A stretch of 64,000 nt of DNA from Lutibacter oricola (GCF_900106565.1 NZ_FNNJ01000001.1:806001-870000); one strand, 5' to 3'. Positions 40,831-50,529 are shown, numbered from the stretch's first letter. Notes: generated by a model from the letters alone, not told the origin. Program-made: numbers and translations.

Positions 40831-41783
40831 TATTTTTTTGGTTTGTATTTAGATTTTTTGAAAATTTCGTTAGCATTTGTTTCTAAAAGCTGGTGCAAAG
40901 TTACATTATTATTTTTCGAAAATGCTTTTACAATTTGCCAACCTAAATAAACACCAATTCTGCCAGGAGATTCTTTATCAATATCTATATAAAATTTAGA
41001 GAAAGGTGCGTTTGCTATAAAACGTTCGTTTAAATCGGTTTTTGTACTAAAAAGCAATTTGTTTTCGATAAAATATTTCCAAATCATAGCTTCGTTAGTT
41101 TCAGCCCATTCAAATTCATTTTGTGTATAACCAATTTTTTCAAAATCAGTTTTGTTAGGTAAATAACTATCAATTAAAAACATTTTTTTTCCTTCGTTAA
41201 TAATAGCTGTTATAAATTCTCTGTTTCGTTCTTTAATTAAATAGTTTGAAGCTATGGATTCAGCAACATCTATTACTAAGCGACTTTTATTATAGTTTTT
41301 TGATAGATATTTTGGAAAATCGTTATAAACTTTGTTTTCACTACCTAAATACATATCTAGAGAAACTAGTAATAAACTATCTGCATAAATAATTTTGTTT
41401 TGGTAATCTAAATTGGTAATTAAAGTAATAGTTTTTGGTTCGTTAAAGCTAGGTTGGTAGTGTTTTATATGTTTAAACAGCTGTTCTAATTCCTTTTGTT
41501 CCGAAGAAAAATTATTAAATTTATTGCTTACTTGTTGAAATAATTCTTGCTCATTTTTAATTTTATTTAACCAAATACTGTCGTTATTTTGAGCTGGAAA
41601 TAAGTAGGGAAACCTTTTTTTAACTTCATTTAAATTTTCTGAGGAAGCATTGTAAAACAATTGATCGAACCTTACAACTTTTGCCGTTGCATTAATGTTC
41701 GAAACGTCTATAGCTTTACTTTCTTTATCTTGACATGAAATAGCGAAAAATAAAATAATTATTACGGCTAAAAATTTATTCAT
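40830..41783 (-). CDS. gldB: Gliding motility lipoprotein GldB
   Basis: GldB is an essential gliding lipoprotein of Flavobacteriia. The 317-residue protein has a lipoprotein signal with the lipobox FFAISC (cysteine at about residue 17), KVVRFDQLFYNAS after the variable linker, the mid-region LLVSLDMYLGSENKVYNDFP, and the conserved C-terminal PGRIGVYLGWQIVKAF. The Asp/His-rich fold has been likened to zinc metallopeptidase-like DUF2268 proteins, but activity is not established. It is cotranscribed with gldC, and divergent from nadE, the usual neighbour in this family. Confidence 0.93.
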   Translation of the reverse strand: MNKFLAVIIILFFAISCQDKESKAIDVSNINATAKVVRFDQLFYNASSENLNEVKKRFPYLFPAQNNDSIWLNKIKNEQELFQQVSNKFNNFSSEQKELEQLFKHIKHYQPSFNEPKTITLITNLDYQNKIIYADSLLLVSLDMYLGSENKVYNDFPKYLSKNYNKSRLVIDVAESIASNYLIKERNREFITAIINEGKKMFLIDSYLPNKTDFEKIGYTQNEFEWAETNEAMIWKYFIENKLLFSTKTDLNERFIANAPFSKFYIDIDKESPGRIGVYLGWQIVKAFSKNNNVTLHQLLETNANEIFKKSKYKPKK

Positions 41784-41842
41784 TAATTTTTATATTTACG
41801 ATTCTATTTTAAAAACGTTAAAAATACTAAATTAGTTTTATT

Positions 41843-42631
41843 ATGAATGCAGAAAAAGTGGTTGAACATATTGTAGGTTGGTTAAAAGATTATGCAACAA
41901 ATGCTGGTGTAAATGGTTTTGTTATTGGAATTTCTGGAGGTATTGACTCTGCAGTAACATCTACATTATGTGCAAAAACTGGTTTTCCTGTTTTATGTGT
42001 TGAAATGCCAATACATCAAGGAGCAAACCAAGTTTCTAGAGCAAAAGAGCATATAAATCAATTACAAGAGCGTTTTTATAAGGTAACTTCAATAGAAATA
42101 GATTTAACAAACACGTTCGAAGAGTATAAAAAGGTAATACCTGTAACGGATGATAAAGCTACAGTAAATTTATCTTTAGCTAATACAAGAGCTCGTTTAC
42201 GTATGACAAATTTATATTACTTAGCAGGTTTACACGGTTTATTAGTAGCTGGTACAGGTAATAAAGTAGAAGATTTTGGTGTTGGTTTTTATACAAAATA
42301 TGGTGATGGTGGTGTAGATTTAAGCCCAATTGCTGATTTAATGAAAAGTGAAGTTTATAAAATTGCTAAGGTATTAGAAGTTCCTGCTTCAATACAAGTG
42401 GCAAAACCAACAGATGGTTTATTTGGAGATAGTAGAACCGATGAAGACCAAATTGGTGCAAGTTATGATGAACTTGAATGGGCTATGAACGTTGCCGATG
42501 AAGGTAAAACTATTAACGATTTTGAAGGAAGACAAAAAGAAGTTTTTACTATTTATAGTCAAAGAAATAGAGCTAATAAACATAAAATGGATCCAATTCC
42601 AGTTTGTGAAATTCCTGCAGATTTAAAATAG
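41843..42631 (+). CDS. nadE: NH3-dependent NAD+ synthetase
   Basis: NadE amidates deamido-NAD to NAD using ATP and ammonia. The 262-residue protein has the PP-loop SGGIDSAV (about residues 34-41), NTRARLRMTNLYYLA, the GTGNKVEDFGVGFYTKYGDGG loop (split by a turn), and the late DGLFGDSRTDEDQIGASYDELE region. There is no N-terminal glutaminase domain, so ammonia must be supplied free or by another protein. It is divergent from gldB-gldC and converges with dnaG, with only two bases between their stop codons. Confidence 0.96.
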   Translation: MNAEKVVEHIVGWLKDYATNAGVNGFVIGISGGIDSAVTSTLCAKTGFPVLCVEMPIHQGANQVSRAKEHINQLQERFYKVTSIEIDLTNTFEEYKKVIPVTDDKATVNLSLANTRARLRMTNLYYLAGLHGLLVAGTGNKVEDFGVGFYTKYGDGGVDLSPIADLMKSEVYKIAKVLEVPASIQVAKPTDGLFGDSRTDEDQIGASYDELEWAMNVADEGKTINDFEGRQKEVFTIYSQRNRANKHKMDPIPVCEIPADLK

Positions 42632-42649
42632 AGTTATATAACTCTATTT
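42626..42649. terminator. 24-bp perfect palindrome spanning both stop codons of nadE and dnaG
   Basis: AAATAGAGTTAT and ATAACTCTATTT are perfect arms with no spacer. The nadE TAG and the dnaG TAA both lie in it. A T run is short on either side, so it is a weak or regulatory hairpin rather than a classic terminator. Confidence 0.5.
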
Positions 42650-44673
42650 AATCGTTCGGCTAATTGTTTTTTAAGACTGGTGTAGTTCATTATTTGTTCT
42701 AACATTTGTTCTCTTTCAATAACTTCATCTTCACCAGATATTATAGATTTTATTTTTTGATCTATTAATATTCGGCGCAAGTTATATATGGCGTCAAGTA
42801 CCATTTTAGAAAGATTACTTTCTTTGCTTTTTACAACAATTTCTTTTCTACTCCAATCGCTAATGGTATGTTTTTCATCTTCCATTAATATATTAGTAAC
42901 AATATTAGCTACTTCCATATTTGTATGGTTTACAAGCGTATCTATAGAAATAGTTTCATTTTGATTTAATTGATGAATAATATCAAAATAAATTTGCCTG
43001 AATTTCTCATCGGTAAATTCAATTTCGTCTTGTTGTAAGTTTAAGTAAATCTCTTTTGAAATTACATTGGTAAACTCAATTTTTTTTAATAATTGAACTT
43101 CCTCATCATCTACTTCGTCACCAGCAATAAAATCTACAAAATCTACTTCGTTATTGCCGTATAACAACAATATTTTTATAATTTCTTTTTCGTATTTACT
43201 AAGTTCGTTAAACTTTTCAATAGGTTTGTTTTTATGTACTTGAAAAGCTTCAGGGTATAGAGCATCTATTGGCGGCTGATTAGGATCTTGCGTATTACCG
43301 CTAATTGAACCTCGGTTTTGTTGTCCTGAAAAAGAAGATTTTGGTTTTGTAGAGCGCTGCTGTTTGTTATTTAGTTGTGCAAGTTCACTAAATAAAACAC
43401 TTTCAGAAATGTCCATAATTTTAGAACATTCTTGAAGGTAAACCTCTTGCTGAATTCTATCTGGAATTTTTGAAATACTAATAACAATATCTCTAATTAA
43501 GCCTGCTTTTTTAACAGGATCATTTTTAGCATCTTCCATCAGTAAGGAAACCTTAAAGTTGATGAAATCTTGCGCATTGTTATTTAAATATTCTTTTAAT
43601 TCTTCGCTCGAAACTTTTTTAGCAAAACTATCTGGGTCTTCACCATCAGGAAACATTAAAACTTTAACGTTCATTCCCTGTTCCAAAATTAAATCAATAC
43701 CACGTAAGGATGCTCTAATTCCAGCAGCATCACCATCAAAAAGTATGGTAATGTTTTTTGTTAACCTGTTTATTAAACGAATTTGTTGCTCGGTAAGTGC
43801 AGTACCAGAAGATGCTACAACATTATGAACACCACTTTGATAAAACTGAATAACGTCAGTATAACCTTCCACCAAAAAACAATTGTCTTCTTTTGAAATT
43901 GTTTGCTTTGCGTAATAAATACCATATAAAATATTACTCTTGTGGTAAATATCACTATCTGGCGAGTTTAAATACTTTGCAGCTTTTTTATCGTTGGATA
44001 AAATTCTACCACCAAATCCCAAAACTCGTCCACTCATACTATGTATCGGGAACATAACACGGCCTTTAAAACGGTCGAATTGTTTTGCTCTTGGGCCATC
44101 ATTTTTTACAATAGATAAACCTGTAGATTCTAAATATTTTAAATTGTAACCTTTGTTTAAAGCTTCCGTAGTAAAGGCTTCCCATTCGTCTAAAGAGTAA
44201 CCTAATTGAAATTTATCAATAATCTCATCAGTAAAACCACGTTCTTTAAAGTAACTTAAACCAATAGCTTTTCCTTGCGGATTATTATGAATAATATCCT
44301 TAAAATAATCTCTAGCATATTCCGAAACCATAAACATACTTTCACGTTCATCAGCTTGTTGCTTTTGTTCGTCTGTTTGTTCGGTTTCTTCAATTTCAAT
44401 ATTGTATTTATTTGCTAAATATCTAATAGCTTCAGGGTAGGAGTAGTGTTCGTGTTCCATTAAAAATGAAACTGAATTACCACCTTTACCAGTACTAAAA
44501 TCTTTCCAAATACCTTTTACAGGCGATACCATAAATGAAGGTGTTCTTTCTTCAGAAAACGGACTTAAACCTTTAAAGCTACTTCCCGATTTTTTAAGCT
44601 GAACAAATTCACCAATAACCTCTTCAACACGAGCGGTTTCAAAAACTTTGTCTATGGTACTTCTGTTAATCAA
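42634..44673 (-). CDS. dnaG: DNA primase lacking zinc ligands, TTG start
   Basis: DnaG makes RNA primers at the replication fork. The 679-residue protein has an N-terminal CHC2-like domain, a TOPRIM catalytic core (CFLVEGYTDVIQFYQSG, ILFDGDAAGIRASLRG) and a C-terminal helicase-binding domain. In the zinc domain all four ligand positions are changed: SPFS at 37-40 replaces CPFH, and DFSTGKGG (58-65) replaces CFGCGKGG. The fold is otherwise well conserved, so the enzyme is probably functional without zinc. The start that matches the family's usual N terminus (MI..TID.VFETARVEEVIG) is a TTG; I see no ATG in frame nearby. Confidence 0.94.
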   Translation of the reverse strand: MINRSTIDKVFETARVEEVIGEFVQLKKSGSSFKGLSPFSEERTPSFMVSPVKGIWKDFSTGKGGNSVSFLMEHEHYSYPEAIRYLANKYNIEIEETEQTDEQKQQADERESMFMVSEYARDYFKDIIHNNPQGKAIGLSYFKERGFTDEIIDKFQLGYSLDEWEAFTTEALNKGYNLKYLESTGLSIVKNDGPRAKQFDRFKGRVMFPIHSMSGRVLGFGGRILSNDKKAAKYLNSPDSDIYHKSNILYGIYYAKQTISKEDNCFLVEGYTDVIQFYQSGVHNVVASSGTALTEQQIRLINRLTKNITILFDGDAAGIRASLRGIDLILEQGMNVKVLMFPDGEDPDSFAKKVSSEELKEYLNNNAQDFINFKVSLLMEDAKNDPVKKAGLIRDIVISISKIPDRIQQEVYLQECSKIMDISESVLFSELAQLNNKQQRSTKPKSSFSGQQNRGSISGNTQDPNQPPIDALYPEAFQVHKNKPIEKFNELSKYEKEIIKILLLYGNNEVDFVDFIAGDEVDDEEVQLLKKIEFTNVISKEIYLNLQQDEIEFTDEKFRQIYFDIIHQLNQNETISIDTLVNHTNMEVANIVTNILMEDEKHTISDWSRKEIVVKSKESNLSKMVLDAIYNLRRILIDQKIKSIISGEDEVIEREQMLEQIMNYTSLKKQLAERLNRVI

Positions 44674-44704
44674 TGTATTGGGTAATTTTTAGTGTTCTAA
44701 AATA

Positions 44705-44712
44705 CAAAATTA
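44705..44712 (-). promoter_or_regulatory. -7 element of dnaG
   Basis: The minus strand reads TAATTTTG, an exact TAnnTTTG match about 30 bp upstream of the dnaG start. The clpX terminator hairpin covers its -33 region. Confidence 0.42.
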
Positions 44713-44715
44713 AAT

Positions 44716-44750
44716 AAAAAATCACCTATTAAAATAACAGGTGATTTTTT
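44716..44750 (-). terminator. Terminator of clpP-clpX
   Basis: AAAAAATCACCT (44716-44727) pairs with AGGTGATTTTTT (44739-44750) around an 11-base loop, with T tracts on both strands, 17 bp after the clpX stop. Confidence 0.82.
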
Positions 44751-44766
44751 TATATTTTAAAACGAA

Positions 44767-46008
44767 TTAAGAAACTGCTTTTAACTTTTTAAGCGTAGAT
44801 TTATTAATCTTATCTTCAGCATATTTCTTGTTTATTTTTAGTAATTTTTCTTCTGAACTAGGCATTTCAAACATAGCATCAGTTAGTATTGCTTCACACA
44901 AAGAACGTAAACCACGAGCACCTAATTTGTACTCAACGGCTTTGTCTACAATATAACTTAAAGCACTTTCATTTATAGAAAAATCAATACCATCCATTTT
45001 AAATAGTTTTTGGTATTGTTTAATAATTGAATTTTTAGGCTCTGTTAAAATTGCTCTTAATGTATTAGCGTCTAACGGATTCATATGTGTTAAAACAGGT
45101 AAACGACCTATTATTTCTGGAATTAAACCAAACGATTTTAAATCGCTAGGAATAATATATTGTAATAAGTTTTCTTCGTCTACTTTATCAACTTTTATAG
45201 AAGCGCCGTAACCAACAGCTTGTCTGTTTAAACGTTTACTAATAACTCTATCTATACCAGAAAATGCACCTCCGGCAACAAATAAAATGTCTTTAGTATT
45301 TACTTCAATAAATTTTTGATCTGGGTGTTTTCTACCTCCTTTTGGTGGTACATTAACTGTAGAACCTTCTAATAGTTTTAATAAAGCCTGTTGCACACCT
45401 TCACCAGAAACATCTCTAGTAATCGAAGGGTTATCACCTTTACGTGCAATTTTATCTATTTCATCAATAAAAACAATTCCTCTTTCTGCTTTTGCAACAT
45501 CATAATCCGCAGCTTGAAGTAAACGTGTTAAAATAGTTTCAACATCTTCACCAACATAACCAGCTTCGGTTAAAACAGTAGCATCAACAATACAAAAAGG
45601 AACATTTAACATTTTTGCAATTGTACGAGCAATTAAAGTTTTACCTGTACCAGTTTCACCAACTACAATTATATTACTTTTTTCAATTTCAATATCATCT
45701 TCTTCCTTTGTGTTAGGTTGAAGCAATCTTTTATAGTGGTTATATACGGCAACCGCCATTACACGTTTTGCATCTTCTTGCCCAATCATATATTGATCTA
45801 AAAAAGCCTTGATTTCCATAGGTTTTTTTACAATCAATTCCGATGCTAAAGAAGTATCGCTTTTTCCTGCAATTTCTTCAGCAACAATACCGTGAGCTTG
45901 TTCTATACATTTATCACAAATATGCGCATCTAAACCAGCAATTAATAAATCAGTTTCTGGTTTTTTTCTACCACAAAACGAGCATTCTAAAACTTCATCT
46001 TTTGCCAT
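44767..46008 (-). CDS. clpX: ATP-dependent Clp protease ATP-binding subunit ClpX
   Basis: ClpX is the AAA+ unfoldase that feeds substrates into ClpP. The 413-residue protein has the N-terminal zinc-binding domain (CSFCGRKK and ICDKCIEQ), Walker A in VGETGTGKT, Walker B in [11 protein letters not shown], the pore loop GYVGED, the arginine-finger region [16 protein letters not shown] and sensor 2 in [12 protein letters not shown]. An IGF-type ClpP docking loop should lie near residues 260-270, where [11 protein letters not shown] is seen; its exact form differs from the E. coli loop. It follows clpP by 33 bp and ends with a terminator. Confidence 0.97.
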   Translation of the reverse strand: MAKDEVLECSFCGRKKPETDLLIAGLDAHICDKCIEQAHGIVAEEIAGKSDTSLASELIVKKPMEIKAFLDQYMIGQEDAKRVMAVAVYNHYKRLLQPNTKEEDDIEIEKSNIIVVGETGTGKTLIARTIAKMLNVPFCIVDATVLTEAGYVGEDVETILTRLLQAADYDVAKAERGIVFIDEIDKIARKGDNPSITRDVSGEGVQQALLKLLEGSTVNVPPKGGRKHPDQKFIEVNTKDILFVAGGAFSGIDRVISKRLNRQAVGYGASIKVDKVDEENLLQYIIPSDLKSFGLIPEIIGRLPVLTHMNPLDANTLRAILTEPKNSIIKQYQKLFKMDGIDFSINESALSYIVDKAVEYKLGARGLRSLCEAILTDAMFEMPSSEEKLLKINKKYAEDKINKSTLKKLKAVS

Positions 46009-46041
46009 AATCTTATTATTCGTTTAAAATTTTAATGTTTA

Positions 46042-46701
46042 TTATTTACGCATTAAAATTTCATCAATCATACCGTATTCTTTAGCTTCATTAGCCTTCA
46101 TCCAATAATCTCTATCAGAATCAGCGTGTACTTTTTCCATAGTTTGACCAGAATGTTTAGAAATAATTTGGTATAATTCGTCTTTTAATTTTATAATTTC
46201 ACGAGCCGTAATTTCAATATCACTAGCTTGTCCTTGTGCACCACCTAAAGGTTGGTGGATCATAATGCGAGAGTGTGGCAACGCAGAACGTTTTCCTTTT
46301 TCTCCTGCACACATTAAAACTGCCCCCATAGAAGCTGCCATACCTGTACAAATTGTAGCAACATCTGGCTTAATAAACTGCATAGTATCATACATTCCTA
46401 ACCCAGCGTAAACACTTCCTCCAGGAGAATTAATGTAAATTGAAATATCTTTAGAGTTATCTACACTTTCTAAAAATAACAATTGAGCTTGTATTATGTT
46501 AGCTACATAATCGTCAATTGCTGTTCCTAAAAATATAATTCTGTCCATCATTAAACGCGAGAAAACATCCATTTGTGTAATGTTTAATTGGCGCTCTTCC
46601 ATAATATATGGCGTTACGTTACTCACAATTTTATCATAGTACATACTGTTGATACCATGGTGTTGAGTCGCAAACTTTTTAAATTCTTTTCCGTAATCCA
46701 T
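46042..46701 (-). CDS. clpP: ATP-dependent Clp protease proteolytic subunit ClpP
   Basis: ClpP forms the tetradecameric serine protease chamber. The 219-residue protein has the catalytic serine in CTGMAASMGAVLM, the histidine in RIMIHQPLGGAQGQ and the aspartate in HADSDRDYWM. SPGGSVYAGLGMYDTM and DIEITAREI are also typical. The N-terminal stretch of about 25 residues precedes the mature axial-loop region. It is upstream of clpX in a two-gene operon. The trigger factor gene tig, which in many relatives precedes clpP, is about 6.4 kb away on the same strand. Confidence 0.97.
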   Translation of the reverse strand: MDYGKEFKKFATQHHGINSMYYDKIVSNVTPYIMEERQLNITQMDVFSRLMMDRIIFLGTAIDDYVANIIQAQLLFLESVDNSKDISIYINSPGGSVYAGLGMYDTMQFIKPDVATICTGMAASMGAVLMCAGEKGKRSALPHSRIMIHQPLGGAQGQASDIEITAREIIKLKDELYQIISKHSGQTMEKVHADSDRDYWMKANEAKEYGMIDEILMRK

Positions 46702-46882
46702 TTCTCAGGTTTTTTATTTTAATAAGAGTGTAAAGATAAGAAGTATAAACTAAAAATAAAGCTAATTATTATTTTGTATCAAATTAGCCTTGTTTTTTAG
46801 CGTAAACTTAAGTTTTGAGCGCTAAAACATATGTTTTGTTTGTATGAATTTGATTAAATTAGCGTTTAGAAACTTTTTTAGA

Positions 46883-48475
46883 ATGAAATTTAAACTTTTT
46901 ATAGCTCTTTTTATTGGTAGTATTTCAATACTTAAGGCTCAATATAACAATCCACAATACAAAATTATAGATGTAGAACATTACAAATTAACTTTAGAGG
47001 TTAACGATTCTACAAATGTAATTAATGCTAATATAAATGTGAATTTACAGTTTAAACAAGCAGCCAACGAATTCTATTTAGATTTGGTTGAACGTGATTC
47101 TGTATCTGGCAAAGGAATGAAGGTAGATTCCATTTATCAAAATAATGTAGAGGTAAATTTTAAACAATTAAATAATAAACTAATTATTTATCCAAAACAT
47201 AATTTTCCAAATTTAACATACACCTATAAAATTAAGTATAAAGGAGAACCAAAAGATGGTTTGGTAATAAGTAAAAACTTACACGGAGATAGAACTTTTT
47301 TTGGAGATAACTGGCCAAATAGAGCTAAAAACTGGTTTCCATGTGTAGATCATCCATCAGATAAAGCTACGGTAGAATATATTATAAAAGCACCAAATCA
47401 TTATCAAGCAATTGCAAATGGTTTTATGGTTGAAGAAACTAATATTTCTGAAAAAAGAAAGCAGTATTATTTTAAAACCGAAGTACCGCTACCAACTAAA
47501 GTAATGGTTGTTGGAATTGCTAAATTTGCTATTCAAAATATTGGTGAAGTTCAAAATGTACCAGTTTCTACTTGGGTGTATCCACAAACTAAAGAAAATG
47601 GTTTTCACGATTTTGAAATAGCTAAAAGCGTTCTTGATTTTTTTATTGAAAAAATTGGAGAGTATCCATATCAAAAATTAGCAAACGTGCAGTCTAAAAC
47701 TCGTTTTGGAGGTATGGAAAATGCTGGTAATATATTTTATTTTGAAGAATCTGTAACAGGTAAACAAGAGCACGAAGACTTAATTGCTCACGAAATTGTA
47801 CATCAGTGGTTTGGTAATTCGGCAACTGAAATAGATTGGTCTCATTTATGGTTAAGCGAAGGTTTTGCAACCTATTTAACCGATTTGTATATGTTAGAAA
47901 AGCATGGTGATGAAGTTTTTAAAACTAGATTGCGTAAAGAGAAATCTAAAGTATTAAGCTTTTATAAACAATCTAAAACTCCTGTTGTAGACGGAAAAAC
48001 AAAAGACTTTATGAAGTTGCTAAACGCAAACTCCTACCAAAAAGGAGCTTGGGTTTTACATATGTTACGAGACAAAATTGGAAATGAATTATTTTGGCAA
48101 GGAATTAAAGAATATTATAATACTTATAAGTTTAAAAATGCTTCAACAAAAGATTTTAAACAGGTTATGGAGCAAGTTTCTGGCAAGAGTTTAGAGTTGT
48201 TTTTTAATCAATGGTTATTTAATGTTGGACACCCTATTTTAAAAACTGATTTTATTTATTTCAGAAAAAAATTAAGATTAACAGTAGAGCAGTTACAAGA
48301 AAAACCTTTTGAATTTCCGTTAGAAATAGCATTGTATTATAAGGATGGAAGTTCAGAAATAAAAACTATTGAAGTTCAAAATAAATCGTATGCTTACGAA
48401 ATTGAAGCAAAAGGAGATGTTAAATACATTGAGTTGGACCCAAATACAAAACTTCTTTTTGAAGAAGAAAAGTAG
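46883..48475 (+). CDS. Secreted M1 family metallopeptidase
   Basis: I prefer the ATG at 46883, which gives a clean signal peptide (MKFKLFIALFIGSISILKAQ); an upstream ATG at 46844 would add 13 residues before it. The 530-residue protein is an M1 aminopeptidase. The exopeptidase motif FGGMENAG is followed by the zinc site HEIVHQWFGN, with the third ligand in LWLSEGFATYL. WFPCVDHPSDKATVE is also a family feature. The C-terminal helical domain is shorter than in PepN, so it ends soon after the catalytic domain. It probably trims peptides in the periplasm. It faces away from clpP. Confidence 0.92.
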   Translation: MKFKLFIALFIGSISILKAQYNNPQYKIIDVEHYKLTLEVNDSTNVINANINVNLQFKQAANEFYLDLVERDSVSGKGMKVDSIYQNNVEVNFKQLNNKLIIYPKHNFPNLTYTYKIKYKGEPKDGLVISKNLHGDRTFFGDNWPNRAKNWFPCVDHPSDKATVEYIIKAPNHYQAIANGFMVEETNISEKRKQYYFKTEVPLPTKVMVVGIAKFAIQNIGEVQNVPVSTWVYPQTKENGFHDFEIAKSVLDFFIEKIGEYPYQKLANVQSKTRFGGMENAGNIFYFEESVTGKQEHEDLIAHEIVHQWFGNSATEIDWSHLWLSEGFATYLTDLYMLEKHGDEVFKTRLRKEKSKVLSFYKQSKTPVVDGKTKDFMKLLNANSYQKGAWVLHMLRDKIGNELFWQGIKEYYNTYKFKNASTKDFKQVMEQVSGKSLELFFNQWLFNVGHPILKTDFIYFRKKLRLTVEQLQEKPFEFPLEIALYYKDGSSEIKTIEVQNKSYAYEIEAKGDVKYIELDPNTKLLFEEEK

Positions 48476-48511
48476 AGAGGAGTTTTATTCAGGATATTAT
48501 TAAAAAACACT

Positions 48512-49048
48512 ATGAAAGATTTTTTAGAAAAGATAAAACTAATTGAATATTTTACTGTAGAATTAGAAATTCAGAAATTTGATTTTGTTTCAATATTAAA
48601 AAAACATGTAGACGAAGGAGATACTGGAATATTTTCAGATACTTTTGATATTTTTTCTTCAAGTAAAAATGAATATAAAGGACAAGTTGACTTCAATGGC
48701 TTTAAGATAAAAAGAAGAAAACGACTTTTTGATATGAATATGAATTTTGCAATTGCAAAAGGGAATTTCTCACAAAAAAATGAGAAACTAATTGTAGAAA
48801 CTGAAGTAAATGGTTTTAGCAATATGATGATTCCTTTTTACATTATTGGAGTTGTGTTTTATACAATATTTATTGGAGCCTTTTTTATGGCTGATAATAT
48901 TGAAGGAAATGGAGTAGGTTTTGCATTGCCTTTTATTTTAATACATGGAGCTTTTATGTTTGGTATTCCATATGTTTTTATGCGAAGAAGTGCTAAAAGA
49001 ATGAAATACGAGTTAGAGCGTGAGTTTTATTATTTAATAAAAAAATAG
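48512..49048 (+). CDS. Two-helix membrane protein of unknown function
   Basis: The 178-residue protein is not one I recognise. Its first 105 residues form a soluble, mixed alpha/beta domain with GQVDFNGFKIKRRKRLFD, and two hydrophobic helices follow (about 108-126 and 136-158), ending in a basic helix (MRRSAKRMKYELEREF). There is no signal peptide. The soluble part is probably cytoplasmic. It follows the M1 peptidase gene by 36 bp in the same direction and could be cotranscribed. The coding potential is clear from codon use and length; a conserved but uncharacterised flavobacterial family is likely. Confidence 0.6.
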   Translation: MKDFLEKIKLIEYFTVELEIQKFDFVSILKKHVDEGDTGIFSDTFDIFSSSKNEYKGQVDFNGFKIKRRKRLFDMNMNFAIAKGNFSQKNEKLIVETEVNGFSNMMIPFYIIGVVFYTIFIGAFFMADNIEGNGVGFALPFILIHGAFMFGIPYVFMRRSAKRMKYELEREFYYLIKK

Positions 49049-49152
49049 TTTTAATTTTCTTGTTTTTATATCTTTTTAAGGTGAAATTGAATGTTTACCT
49101 TCAGAAAATGAAGAAATAAAAGATATGAAGGCATTATAATAGGTTGAAAATT

Positions 49153-49180
49153 TTTGAACTGTAATAATAGTTTATATTTG
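49153..49180 (+). promoter_or_regulatory. Promoter of the DEAD-box helicase gene
   Basis: TTTG (49153-49156), a 16-bp spacer and TATATTTG (49173-49180) match the Bacteroidota promoter. The leader would be only about 14 bases. Confidence 0.55.
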
Positions 49181-49197
49181 CAAAAAACTACAAGCAA

Positions 49198-50529
49198 ATG
49201 AAATTTTCTGATTTAAATTTAAACCGTTTTTTACTAGATGCTTTAAATGAAATGGGTGTTGAAACTCCAACTCCAATTCAACAACAAGCTTTTAATGTAA
49301 TTATGAGTAGTAAAGATATGGTTGGAATTGCCCAAACGGGTACAGGAAAAACATATGCATATTTATTGCCAATTTTACGCCAATTAACTTTTTCTGAACA
49401 AAAACACCCACGTGTTTTAATTGTTGTTCCTACAAGAGAATTAGTGGTGCAAGTAATAAAAGAAATTGAAAACTTAACGCCATATATTAATGTGCGGTTT
49501 ACGGGTGTATACGGTGGTACAAATTTGAATAAACAAAAACAAACGGTATATGCTGGTCAAGATATTTTAGTTGCTACACCAGGTAGATTGTTAGATCTAG
49601 CTTTAGATGGAATTTTAAAATTAAAGTTTATTCAAAAATTAGTAATTGATGAGGTGGATGAAATGATGAATTTAGGCTTTAGATCCCAATTAATTACATT
49701 GCTAGATTTATTGCCAAAAAAACGTCAGAATATTTTGTTTTCAGCAACATTAACAAGTGAAGTTAATGGCTTGTTGGACGACTTTTTTAAATCGCCAGTA
49801 AAAATTGAAGTAGCGAGTAGTGGTAGTCCTTTGGATACAATTAAACAACTAGCTTACCCTGTTCCAAATTTTTATACAAAGGTTAATTTTTTAGTTAATT
49901 TATTACAAGATAAAGATACTTTTATTAAGGTATTGGTGTTTGTAAAAAATAAAAAGTGGGCTAATATTTTATTTGAAGAATTAGAAGAAACATTACCTAG
50001 TATTTCGAATGTTATTCACTCTAATAAAACTCAAAATTATAGATTACGTTCTGTAAAAAACTTTGAAAAAGGGAAATTTAGTGTACTTATAGCAACTGAT
50101 ATTATTGCACGAGGTTTGGATTTAACTGATGTAACCCACGTAATTAATTTTGATGTACCTATAGAGCCAGAAAATTATATTCATAGAATTGGTAGAACTG
50201 GTAGAGCAGAGCAAGAAGGAACTGCAATTTCGTTTTTTAATGAAACAGAAGCAGAATATTTAGGAGAAATTGAATTGTTAATGAACAAAGAAATAGATGT
50301 AGATGATATGCCAGATACTATTGAAATTTCTTCGAGAATGATAGATGAAGAAATGCCTAAAGTAGAACCAGAAAAAACACATTCTAGAAAATCTAGCGAT
50401 GAACCAAGCGGACCTGCTTTTCACGAGAAAAAGGAAAAAAATAGAAAGAAAAACTTAGGAGGTTCTTATCGTAGAGAAATTGCCAAAAAATATAAAAAGC
50501 CTAAAACTAGAGGGCAAAAAAGAAAGTAA
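49198..50529 (+). CDS. DEAD-box RNA helicase with DEVD motif II
   Basis: The 443-residue protein has the helicase motifs in order: Q motif PTPIQQQAF, motif I AQTGTGKT (about 46-52), Ia PTRELV, Ib TPGR, motif II DEVD (151-154), III SAT, V ATDIIARGLD and VI HRIGRTGRA. Motif II is DEVD rather than DEAD; the third position tolerates variation in some helicases. The C-terminal tail of about 80 residues is lysine/arginine-rich and likely binds RNA. Such proteins remodel ribosome-assembly or mRNA structures. It has its own promoter. Confidence 0.93.
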   Translation: MKFSDLNLNRFLLDALNEMGVETPTPIQQQAFNVIMSSKDMVGIAQTGTGKTYAYLLPILRQLTFSEQKHPRVLIVVPTRELVVQVIKEIENLTPYINVRFTGVYGGTNLNKQKQTVYAGQDILVATPGRLLDLALDGILKLKFIQKLVIDEVDEMMNLGFRSQLITLLDLLPKKRQNILFSATLTSEVNGLLDDFFKSPVKIEVASSGSPLDTIKQLAYPVPNFYTKVNFLVNLLQDKDTFIKVLVFVKNKKWANILFEELEETLPSISNVIHSNKTQNYRLRSVKNFEKGKFSVLIATDIIARGLDLTDVTHVINFDVPIEPENYIHRIGRTGRAEQEGTAISFFNETEAEYLGEIELLMNKEIDVDDMPDTIEISSRMIDEEMPKVEPEKTHSRKSSDEPSGPAFHEKKEKNRKKNLGGSYRREIAKKYKKPKTRGQKRK

